Origin: Synechococcus sp. UW179A
GTDB lineage: Bacteria > Cyanobacteriota > Cyanobacteriia > PCC-6307 > Cyanobiaceae
Assembly (NCBI RefSeq): GCF_900473965.1
Contig: NZ_UCNJ01000013.1
Coordinates: 16,987-80,986 of the forward strand
Length of the DNA: 64,000 bases
Direction of reading: 5' to 3'
Shown here: in pieces, positions 1 to 7,675 of the stretch
Layout of the letters: each line of letters starts with the position of its first letter
How positions within the stretch are numbered: position 1 is the stretch's first letter
Notes under the pieces: generated by a model
The model's input: the letters and a program-made list of their open reading frames with translations, nothing else
What the model was told of the DNA's origin: nothing
The model's database searches: none
Made by a program: the position numbers and the translations under genes

Positions 1-291
1 GAATCATGTGTCAATCAACCTGTGATCAAAAATCTAGGGATCCACCACCTCGATCACGGCCCCTTAACTTCTCTTATCCAGCGGCATCAAGAACGGTTTC
101 GCTCCATTGAGTGGCCGATCAAATGTGAACCGACGATGGCCCCTGCGTCTGCCCGCTCTGGACCACAAAGCCCTGATGGTGACGGACATCTCCTTCATGC
201 GAACTCCGCACGACCACTGGAGGGGCGACACGATCGGCAGGCTGGTTCCATCCTTTCCGGCCTCAGTGATTGATGGAGTGGAGGTGGCGGC
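1..291. other. Window edge, no confident gene
   Basis: This stretch precedes the hydrolase gene. A plus-strand frame from 107 (TTG) to 295 encodes 62 residues, ending in a stop that overlaps the hydrolase ATG as ATGA. That arrangement would fit translational coupling, but the product matches no family I know and has no good start, so it may be the tail of a gene that begins outside the window or a remnant. A GGAGTGGAGG stretch at 274-283 can serve as the ribosome binding site of the next gene. Confidence 0.3.
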
Positions 292-1212
292 ATGAGCTAT
301 AGATCATCAAGAACGCCGAAATCGTGTTTTGTGGATTCCGCTGAATTGAAAGGGTATTTTTCCAAACGTGTCAGCCTGAGCAGTGCTGATTTAGCGGCTA
401 TGGCGCAATTATTTGCGCAATTGTATGGAGAGTTTCAAACCGAAATCGTCCATAGAGTTTGCTGCACTGATGCGATCGATCGGCCATACATATGGGTTGA
501 TCCGCTGGAGGGTCGCAGCTCACATGTGATTTTGTTTTTTCATGGTGGTGGATACACGATGGGAAGCTCGAAAGATCACATGCAGCTGATTGCATCTCTC
601 GTTGAACTGTCTGGAAAGACATTTTTAGCGGTTGATTACCGGCTTTTCCCTGCAGTCACTTTTCCCGCTCCTCTTGACGATGCTGAAGCCTCTTACCGCT
701 GGCTGCTTGAGCAAGGATTACCAGCATCCCGCATTGGTCTGGCGGGCATCTCAGCGGGCGCTGCCCTGGTGACGCAGCTGGTGCATCGTTGCGCAAAGAA
801 GTCTCTGGGATGCCCTGCTGTGGCCATGGTGATGTCGGGCCTGCACGATTTTCGCTTTGATCGCCCATCAATGGCTTTCAATTCCTGCCTGGACCTTGTC
901 TCCCTGAACAGACTGGAGTCGATCGTTGAATTCTATTTCCCTGATCAATCATCATTCGAATCTGATGATGTGCTTTGCATCAATCAAAATTACAACCACT
1001 ATCCGAAAACATTATTTCAAGTTGGTGATCAGGAAATATTGTTGAGCGACGCCATTGAGATGCATCAATCCTTGAGATCACAAGGTCATGATGTGCATTT
1101 AAACGTTGTTCCAAAAATGATTCATTGTGGCCAGATGTTTGCTCGCGACTATCCGCCCGGACAGTCAGCTCTCGAGCAGGCGGCAGGCTTCATCAAAAGT
1201 GCATCGGAGTAA
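292..1212 (+). CDS. Alpha/beta hydrolase, hormone-sensitive-lipase (GDXG) type
   Basis: This 306-aa protein is probably an esterase or lipase acting on short acyl esters. The oxyanion-hole motif HGGG is at residues 84-87, the nucleophile elbow GISAG has Ser154, and a late GDQEILL (Asp246) and His278 complete a plausible Ser-Asp-His triad. These are the marks of the bacterial HSL family, although the elbow reads GISAG rather than the usual GDSAG. There is no signal peptide, so it is likely cytoplasmic. The ATG is preceded by a purine-rich ribosome binding site. Its stop codon lies inside the first copy of a direct repeat that recurs beyond the next gene. The substrate is not predictable. Confidence 0.85.
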   Translation: MSYRSSRTPKSCFVDSAELKGYFSKRVSLSSADLAAMAQLFAQLYGEFQTEIVHRVCCTDAIDRPYIWVDPLEGRSSHVILFFHGGGYTMGSSKDHMQLIASLVELSGKTFLAVDYRLFPAVTFPAPLDDAEASYRWLLEQGLPASRIGLAGISAGAALVTQLVHRCAKKSLGCPAVAMVMSGLHDFRFDRPSMAFNSCLDLVSLNRLESIVEFYFPDQSSFESDDVLCINQNYNHYPKTLFQVGDQEILLSDAIEMHQSLRSQGHDVHLNVVPKMIHCGQMFARDYPPGQSALEQAAGFIKSASE

Positions 1213-1399
1213 TGCTCGATCCTGATCAAAAGGCGCGCGCGAAGCGCAACGCAAACGACACCAGAGCGGCAATCAGGTCAGCAGTAACACCAAAAAGATC
1301 CGGATGGAGGCTCAAGATCATGACGCGATTGATCTATGAAGGGTGGTCGCACGACGACGGGCCCGGAGGCAACAGCCAGACGGCCGGGCAGGTCGTCAT
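1202..1399. repeat. Direct repeat, copy A (~195 bp)
   Basis: This stretch recurs at 3660-3853 in the same orientation. Positions 1243-1294 and 3697-3748 are identical over 52 nt; the flanks differ by scattered substitutions and a 4-nt insertion in this copy. It begins within the last codons of the upstream hydrolase gene. On the minus strand both copies keep a short frame starting MILS-L/F-HPDLFGVTAD; here it is 31 codons (1226-1321). Differences in that frame include a synonymous change and a Leu/Phe change. It may be a tiny hydrophobic peptide gene or a non-coding repeat. Confidence 0.8.
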
Positions 1400-1769
1400 C
1401 TCCACGGCTGGAACGCAGCCGTATCAACCAAGGCATTCGACCAGTCCATCAGCGCGAACCTGATGCTGTGCAGAAGCAGACTCACCGCTTCAGGTCAAGC
1501 TCAAGTGAGGTGTTCTGCTCACGGGCGAGGATCTCTGGACAAGCAGATCACTACAGCCTCTAACCACCATCGACAACCTTGCTGATCAGATCCTTTGATC
1601 TCCGCCGAGAGCAAATCAGCTAATGAAGAGATCAAAGAGGAATCAAACTGATCCAGCCTGGACCTGAGAACTTCGAGAAGTCATATGACCACTTCATTAA
1701 CGAGCCGCTGTCATGAATAACACTTTGAGTAGAGTTGTGAAAGCAATATTCCCGCCTTAATCATTAGCC
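1400..1769. other. Intergenic, no gene seen
   Basis: Between repeat copy A and the amidase there is no convincing gene. A 15-codon frame (ATG 1713, stop 1758-1760) lies just ahead of the amidase start and could be a leader peptide, but it is too short to support. Confidence 0.5.
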
Positions 1770-3548
1770 ATGGGTCATTCCACGGGATCGAAGATATTCA
1801 ACCAGGCCACATGGCTTGCACTGACTCTCAGCACAGCCTGTCTTCTGACTGAGAAGTCGGTGGCAAACCCGATCGAAAGCGGCAACTATCCGATCGAGGA
1901 GTCCACCATTGAATCCATCCACACCGCCATTCAAGAGGGAGTAATTGATTGCGAGCAATTAATTGAGAGCTACTTGAATCGGATCAAGAAATATAATTTC
2001 AGCCTTACAAGAGGAGCTCCTCTAAACGCATTTGTTGCACTGAATCCGAATGCAGTCAGACAGGCAAAGGCTCTTGATAGGCGCTTCCAACAAAACAATG
2101 AATTGACGGGCTTTCTTCATTGCATCCCGATTGCCGTCAAAGACAACATTGATACCGTTGACACTCCTTCCACATCCGGATCGCTGGCTTTACTTGGCTC
2201 TCAGCCAGTCAGCAATGCTTTTCTGGTGAATCAATTAAGAGCCGCTGGTGGCATCATTATTGGCAAAGCCGCCATGGATGAATTCGCTTCGGGTGGGGAG
2301 GGAATCAGTGGCCGTAGTGGAAGAATCGGCAATGCTTATGACCCCAATCAAAACTCCGGTGGCTCAAGTGGAGGATCTGCAGTTGCGGTGAGTGCGAACT
2401 TTGCAGTACTGGGGATCGGCACGGACAACAGCGGCTCGGTGAGAGTACCTGCAGTCTTCAACGGCGTTTACGCGATTCGACCAAGCACGGGGCTGATCAG
2501 TCATTCAGGGATTCTGCCGAGAGGCAACCGGGATGGAGTGGCAGGCGTGATGGCCAGGTCCATTCCTGACCTTGCTGCAGGCCTTGCTGCGATAGCCAAC
2601 AGCTCTGATCCAGATGATGATTTAACGACATCAGTACCGCGCAAAGATTCCTATGCCAAGCATTTAAAAAATGCCTCACTTGATGGAAAACGAATAGGCG
2701 TCATTCGCAGCGTTGCAGGCAATGCAGTTTTTGACACCAACGACAAGCCTTCAGTGGCTGTATTCAATCAGGTCAAGGCCCGACTCAAGAGTCAGGGTGC
2801 ATCTCTGGTTGAGATCGACCTGCCCTTGTTCGACTCGAACAGAGCTAACAACATGGCGGGCGAGGCGGAAGAAGTTAACCAATACCTGAGCTCTTTTGCA
2901 TCAACCAGAAAGAGTTATCAGGACATATGCTCATCAGGCCGTACACGGCTGAGCGAGAAAACCTGCTTTGGACACATTGAAAGTCTTGCTCCCAAGTACA
3001 GCGAGCAATACGCTGCTGCGTTAAACACTTTTGAGAAGAACAAAAACTATCTGGAAGGGTTGATGAGAAAAGATAACGTTGATGCCTTACTGATGCCTCT
3101 CAGCTCCTGGCAGCCACCCAGCTATTACGATGATATGTATCGCACAGCTACAACGGAATCGCCTGTTGCATCGAACTCCGGATTGCCGGCCATTGCCTTG
3201 ATTGCCGGTTGGACACCAGCAACTCCAGCGATGCCGATCGGTTTTGAATTGATTGGTTTTCAATATGGAGAGGGTGATCTGATCGGCCTCGCGCAGGCCT
3301 ATTCCTCCGGACTTCCTGGCAGGCCTTTACCTGAATTGAAAGCAGGCAACGGTGACTTTTCCTTCGAGGAAATATGTGTTCAGGGAATCAATAACTTCAT
3401 CACTGAGGCTGGCTGGCGCAGTTATCAGCAGTTCCTCAAGAATGGTGATGGTGAGACGATTCGGCCAGCTGCTTATCAGAGGTTTTTTAAGCAGCAAACA
3501 CAACAATTCGCCCAAGACAATCAACAGTCTGTCCAGGCTTGTCAGTGA
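1770..3548 (+). CDS. Secreted amidase-signature (AS) family hydrolase
   Basis: A 592-aa protein of the amidase-signature family, which hydrolyses carboxamides through a Ser-cisSer-Lys triad. I see Lys124 in IAVKDNID, the Gly/Ser-rich box NSGGSSGGSA (cis-Ser199), and nucleophile Ser223 in GTDNSGSVRVPA. The first ~33 residues form a signal peptide ending near SVANP, so the enzyme is probably periplasmic or exported, unlike the GatA subunit of the same fold. The C-terminal ~80 residues are Gln-rich and extend past the usual ~470-500-aa core. It stands alone between two copies of a direct repeat. Substrate unknown; related secreted amidases act on amides or peptide-like substrates. Confidence 0.88.
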   Translation: MGHSTGSKIFNQATWLALTLSTACLLTEKSVANPIESGNYPIEESTIESIHTAIQEGVIDCEQLIESYLNRIKKYNFSLTRGAPLNAFVALNPNAVRQAKALDRRFQQNNELTGFLHCIPIAVKDNIDTVDTPSTSGSLALLGSQPVSNAFLVNQLRAAGGIIIGKAAMDEFASGGEGISGRSGRIGNAYDPNQNSGGSSGGSAVAVSANFAVLGIGTDNSGSVRVPAVFNGVYAIRPSTGLISHSGILPRGNRDGVAGVMARSIPDLAAGLAAIANSSDPDDDLTTSVPRKDSYAKHLKNASLDGKRIGVIRSVAGNAVFDTNDKPSVAVFNQVKARLKSQGASLVEIDLPLFDSNRANNMAGEAEEVNQYLSSFASTRKSYQDICSSGRTRLSEKTCFGHIESLAPKYSEQYAAALNTFEKNKNYLEGLMRKDNVDALLMPLSSWQPPSYYDDMYRTATTESPVASNSGLPAIALIAGWTPATPAMPIGFELIGFQYGEGDLIGLAQAYSSGLPGRPLPELKAGNGDFSFEEICVQGINNFITEAGWRSYQQFLKNGDGETIRPAAYQRFFKQQTQQFAQDNQQSVQACQ

Positions 3549-3659
3549 CGGCACTGCTGATCCAAGTTGTCCCTGCCGCAGGACCCCTTACCGGAAGATC
3601 TCAACTTGATGCATTGGGCTGGCGGGCCTGTCATCACTGCAATGGTTGGACCTGGAAGC

Positions 3660-3853
3660 CATCGCAGTGATGCTGGATCCTGATCAAAAGGCGCGCAGCG
3701 CAACGCAAACGACACCAGAGCGGCAATCAGGTCAGCAGTAACACCAAAGAGATCCGGATGGAAGCTCAAGATCATCTCGCGGTTGATCTGTGAGGGGTGA
3801 TCTCACGACGACGGGCCTGGAGGCAACAGCCAGAAGGCCGGGCACGTCGTTAT
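3660..3853. repeat. Direct repeat, copy B
   Basis: This is the second copy of the repeat at 1202-1399, lying ~110 bp after the amidase stop, so the amidase is bracketed by two same-orientation copies. The minus-strand reading frame that begins with MILS (start 3775) is retained over its first ~25 codons and then runs on into unrelated sequence. No terminal inverted repeats or transposase were seen. Confidence 0.8.
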
Positions 3854-4253
3854 GTGCGGGACTCGCATGGAACCGGGTCAGCTGGAGGCCTAAACAACTC
3901 ACCAGAGAAGACCAAGAACAAGTTGGAACCATCAACAAGCACTGCAAAAGTGTTTGACAAAAAGCAAACACACCAAGTCCTCCCTGCGGGCTTTCAATCT
4001 TCATTGCAGCCATACTCAGAGCTCTGGTGCTGTGATGCATATCTGGAGTAGTGCCGATACAGCAGCAACTCCGAACTACCGATCAGGCTGATGTCTCCTT
4101 TCCATCAAACAAGTTCGTGAGCAGTTGCCAATTCTCCATTCCGTTGCCACCAAGGGTGAGTGGGAAGCGCTCTTGGTGGGGCGCCCACGTCATGAGGACG
4201 GAGGCGGCTTAGGTCGCCCCCCTCTTGATGCAATCAATTTGCGATTTCCAGCC
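3854..4253. other. Intergenic, no gene seen
   Basis: Frames here lack ribosome binding sites and look like non-coding translations. I see no RNA gene or clear terminator. Confidence 0.5.
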
Positions 4254-4421
4254 TCAGGCGGCCTTGCTCTGCTCAGACTCCTCTGCTTCTGCTTCGGCGC
4301 GCAGGAAACGTTTACGCTGAGCTGATTCATAGCCAGACAGTTCAACCCGTTTCTTCTCGATTGGTTTGCGATTGGGCTTATCCAAACCCATCAGCAGGGG
4401 ATGAATTCCTCTTCGGCTCAT
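4254..4421 (-). CDS. Small basic/acidic hypothetical protein
   Basis: A 55-aa protein starting MSRRGIHPLL; a longer version from 4472 would add 17 residues. The middle is basic (KPNRKPIEKKR) and the C-terminus is Glu/Ala-rich. No family is recognised. The charge pattern and a clean stop argue for coding, but no good ribosome binding site precedes either start. Confidence 0.45.
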   Translation of the reverse strand: MSRRGIHPLLMGLDKPNRKPIEKKRVELSGYESAQRKRFLRAEAEAEESEQSKAA

Positions 4422-4710
4422 TGAATTTGTCCGTTTATTTGGATTTCGCGTCCTGGTCGGATGACCATCCACGTGAAGAAATAATGCCGCCCCCCAATCA
4501 GCAATGCGGTGTGATTGGAGACAAATGAAACTAATCTTCGATCACTTTGGAGTGATTGATCTCCAGTCGCAAAACCTCTTTGAGCTGACACTTTCACCCA
4601 CTTAAAACATCTTCAGCCGTTTTGACATCCAATCACGGGCTTGATGAGCTGCTCCAACAACAGTCTTGGGTGGTTGTCGCAGTCAGACTGCCCCCAACCG
4701 CACCGCAACG
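4422..4710. other. Intergenic; possible 26-aa peptide
   Basis: The only notable frame is an ATG at 4525 preceded by TTGGAGACAA, a good ribosome binding site, giving a 26-residue peptide ending at 4605. It has no similarity I know. Nothing else stands out. Confidence 0.25.
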
Positions 4711-5217
4711 ATGCTGACTGAGCTGGCCACCAGCCTGATCGCCATGGCGGTTCCGACAACCATGGGCACTTGCCCTCAGGGAGTGATCGAACAGCTCGAT
4801 GGGCTCTACCGCTGGCAGGTGCAGCGTATGGACAGCAACGAAGACCGGGTCAAAGCGCTCTCCAGCCAGCGCCAGCGTTTCACACCATCACTGTTCAGGT
4901 TGCTGATAGAGGCAAGACAGCTCACACCCTCAAGCGATGGTCGCTTCCTCGATTTCGATGTGTTCAGCAACACTCAGGTTGCCACCTTCGGAGCCAAGGT
5001 CAGCGGCTGCAGTGCAGAAAACGGAAACAGCATCCAGGCAAGGGTGGATGTGGAGGCCGGCCTCACCGGCAGACCCAGCGGAACCCCACGCCGGCTGCTG
5101 TATGAGATGAACCAGGACGGCGCAGGCAGCTGGCGCATCAACAACATCACCTATCTCGATGGGAAGGTCTTTCAGCTGAGGAGCTTTCTGCAGGAGCTGG
5201 TGCATCCAACGCACTGA
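4711..5217 (+). CDS. Secreted DUF3828-like protein
   Basis: A 168-aa protein with an N-terminal hydrophobic signal (MLTELATSLIAMAVPTTMG). The pattern of a helix rich in aromatic residues (TPSLFRLLIEARQ), then DFDVFSNTQ, then a late W-R-I-N-N-I strand resembles the DUF3828 fold, a periplasmic family of unknown function related to NTF2-like domains. A TTG 45 nt upstream is also in frame, but the ATG at 4711 places the signal peptide properly. The next gene starts 41 nt downstream, so the two may share a transcript. Confidence 0.65.
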   Translation: MLTELATSLIAMAVPTTMGTCPQGVIEQLDGLYRWQVQRMDSNEDRVKALSSQRQRFTPSLFRLLIEARQLTPSSDGRFLDFDVFSNTQVATFGAKVSGCSAENGNSIQARVDVEAGLTGRPSGTPRRLLYEMNQDGAGSWRINNITYLDGKVFQLRSFLQELVHPTH

Positions 5218-5258
5218 ACCACACCCCCACGCAGACGCTCAGCAACGGCCAAGCTGAT

Positions 5259-7055
5259 GTGCAAAGCCAACGTCGCCGCTTGCCTAGCCCTGTTCCACTA
5301 CTCAGAGCTCTGCTACTGATGCTTAGTGCCAGCAGCCTTGCGGCAGCTGCAGCAGCACCGGTCAGCCGTGACGATCCGGAATCCGCCGACCCAGACCGCA
5401 AGCCCATCTCCACAGCCGCTGGCTCTGCGGTTGTCGTCACCGCCAATCCACTGGCCAGTGCGTCGGCACTGAGCGCCCTCAAAAACGGCGGCACAGCCGC
5501 GGATGCTCTGGTCACAGCTCAGGCTGTACTGGCCGTCGTTGAACCACAGAGCTCTGGCCTCGCCGGTGGTGGATTCCTTCTCTACTGGGATGGACAGCAC
5601 CAAACCTTGGAGGTGCTAGATGGTCGCGAGGTCGCTCCCGAACGTAGCCGTCCTGGAGACCTGCTGACGCCAACCGGACAACCCATGCCTTGGCGAGACG
5701 CCACGGCCAGGCTCAATGCAATCGGCATCCCCGGAACAGTGGCGCTGCTCTGGGACGTGCATCAACAGTTCGGGCGCCTGAGCTGGGCAAGCACGCTGCA
5801 ACCGGCGATCAAGCTGGCCAGGGATGGCTTCAGCCCAAGCCCGCGACTGCTGCGCTCCATCAGCCTGGCCCAGCGCATCGGAGTGAGTCACAGCAAAGCG
5901 TTTCAGGAGCTTTATCTACCCGGCGGCAAGCCACCGCCTGCTGATCAGCCCTTCCGCAATCCTGCCCTGGCACGCACTCTGGTGTCACTGGCGCATGACG
6001 GCGGACCTGATTTCTATCGAGGCGCTTTAGCCCAGCAGATATTGAGGGAGATGGCCACGCTGCAAGCCAGCGAAGCTGAATTCCGCGGCTGGAGTGACAC
6101 CGATCTAGCCACTTATTCCGTGCCGCGTCGCCAACCGCTTTGCAGCGAGCAACTGAAGCACCAAATCTGCACCATGCCACCACCGAGCAGCGGCGGCGTG
6201 GGCATGTTGCAGACCCTGGCCCTGCTGAGCCAGGCCACGGATCTGCCCGGATCCAGCGCCGCTGATCCACAGACCTGGCGGCAACTGGCCAAAGCCCAGA
6301 CCTGGGCGGATGCCGACCGCCTCTATTGGGTGCATGACCCGACCGATGGGGGTGTTCCCGCCGCGGCCTTGCTCGATCCGACCTACATCAAGACCCGCGC
6401 CGAATCCATGCAAGCCACACCCGCAGTCCAACCCAAACCGGGGCTACCAGCAGGACTTAATCACTATCCCTACGGCCGCCCAGACAAGGGCCGCGAACAG
6501 GGCACCACCCAGGTCACGATCGTTGACGGGTTTGGCAACATCGCCAGCTACACCTCGTCGGTGGAGACGGTGTTCGGCAGTCGGCACCTGGTGGCCGGCA
6601 TGGTGATGAACAATCAGCTCACCGATTTCGCTTTTGAGCCACTGGTTGACGGACTATCGGTAGCTAACCGCCGCCTGCCGGGCCGGCGGCCGATGTCGTC
6701 GATGGCACCGACACTGGTGTTCAAGAACGACCAGCCGGTACTAGCACTCGGCAGCCCCGGCGGTCGCAGCATTCCCCATCTGCTCAGCCGGGTGCTGCTC
6801 TCCTCACTGATCTGGAGGGAACCACCACAGCGGGCCGTGGGGCTTCCCCATCTCTCCAGCCGCGGCCGCACGCTGGTGCTGGAGCAAGATCCACCGCTGT
6901 CCTGGCCGCTGCCACCCGACCAGCTCCAGAGCGAAGCCACAGACATACGCCGTCAACGCGTCGGCAGCGGCACTGCCCTGGTGCAGAGGATCAACGGCCG
7001 CTGGCATGGGGCAGCGGACCCCCGCCGGGAAGGCACATCCCTGGCGCTGCCTTAA
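5259..7055 (+). CDS. ggt: Gamma-glutamyltranspeptidase
   Basis: This 598-aa protein is a periplasmic gamma-glutamyltranspeptidase, which cleaves glutathione and other gamma-glutamyl compounds and transfers the glutamyl group. A signal peptide covers residues 1-34. The precursor should self-cleave before Thr416 in GTTQVTIVD, giving large and small subunits. Other hallmarks are the Pro/Ser-rich PPPSSGGVGM at ~308-316, Arg-rich VAPERS after GLAGGGF, and GSPGGRSI in the small subunit. Length fits the family. The start is a GTG chosen because it gives a complete signal peptide. The 3' end overlaps a minus-strand broken gene by ~65 bp. Likely role: glutathione turnover or peptide scavenging. Confidence 0.93.
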   Translation: MQSQRRRLPSPVPLLRALLLMLSASSLAAAAAAPVSRDDPESADPDRKPISTAAGSAVVVTANPLASASALSALKNGGTAADALVTAQAVLAVVEPQSSGLAGGGFLLYWDGQHQTLEVLDGREVAPERSRPGDLLTPTGQPMPWRDATARLNAIGIPGTVALLWDVHQQFGRLSWASTLQPAIKLARDGFSPSPRLLRSISLAQRIGVSHSKAFQELYLPGGKPPPADQPFRNPALARTLVSLAHDGGPDFYRGALAQQILREMATLQASEAEFRGWSDTDLATYSVPRRQPLCSEQLKHQICTMPPPSSGGVGMLQTLALLSQATDLPGSSAADPQTWRQLAKAQTWADADRLYWVHDPTDGGVPAAALLDPTYIKTRAESMQATPAVQPKPGLPAGLNHYPYGRPDKGREQGTTQVTIVDGFGNIASYTSSVETVFGSRHLVAGMVMNNQLTDFAFEPLVDGLSVANRRLPGRRPMSSMAPTLVFKNDQPVLALGSPGGRSIPHLLSRVLLSSLIWREPPQRAVGLPHLSSRGRTLVLEQDPPLSWPLPPDQLQSEATDIRRQRVGSGTALVQRINGRWHGAADPRREGTSLALP

Positions 7056-7470
7056 ACCACCTCTTAATCAGAAAGTCGGTTGCCGTGAACTTCTGCCCTC
7101 CACGGCAAATGCAGCCCTGGACCTCGCCGGCGTCGAATCCCCGCAGCGATGAAGACTTGCTGGCCTTGCGGATAGCGCCATAGTTGCAGCGTTTCACCTG
7201 CACGCTGTCACAGCTGCGCAAGGCCTGAGACAGCGGCGGCTATTCGGCCAAGGCCCCGGGCTCAGTTGAATCCGCGCCGCCAGCAAGCTCCCCGGCAGGA
7301 TCTGTTGAAACCACTGCACTGGCCGAGCGAGGGATACAAACGGTGCTACTACCCACAGTGATGTAACCAGAATCCAGGGCGCACCTGCCTGGGTCCGTAT
7401 GAGGACGCCATTGAGCCTGGGCCGGAAGTATGGAAGTCGCGGCCAGAACGGCCAACAGGTACCGAGCCAT
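6991..7470 (-). pseudogene. Small secreted Cys-rich protein, interrupted by in-frame TAG
   Basis: Reading from ATG 7470 gives a signal peptide (MARYLLAVLAATSILPAQAQ) and a short Cys-containing stretch, then a TAG at 7242-7240. The same frame continues for ~80 more codons with protein-like sequence (CDSVQVKRCNYG, GEVQGCICRGGQKF). The simplest reading is one gene of ~155 codons split by a nonsense mutation. The last ~20 codons run antisense to the end of ggt, so the original stop was probably nearer 7056. Alternatives are a functional 76-aa product or a sequencing error. Family not recognised. Confidence 0.6.
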
Positions 7471-7675
7471 GCATGACAGGACAGGGGACTTTTCTATGTG
7501 TGCATCTCTGCATTTGTGATGTCAAGGACTCTCAGCAACACCTCACCACGCGTTCAACCAGTCTTCAAACCCGGCAGGTCGAGGCTCTGATCTGGGTTCA
7601 AGCCAGTGAGCCAGACCACTAACTGCGAAACACCAGCTGCCTCGCTAGAAGATTTCGTGACTGCTGCTCCATGCC

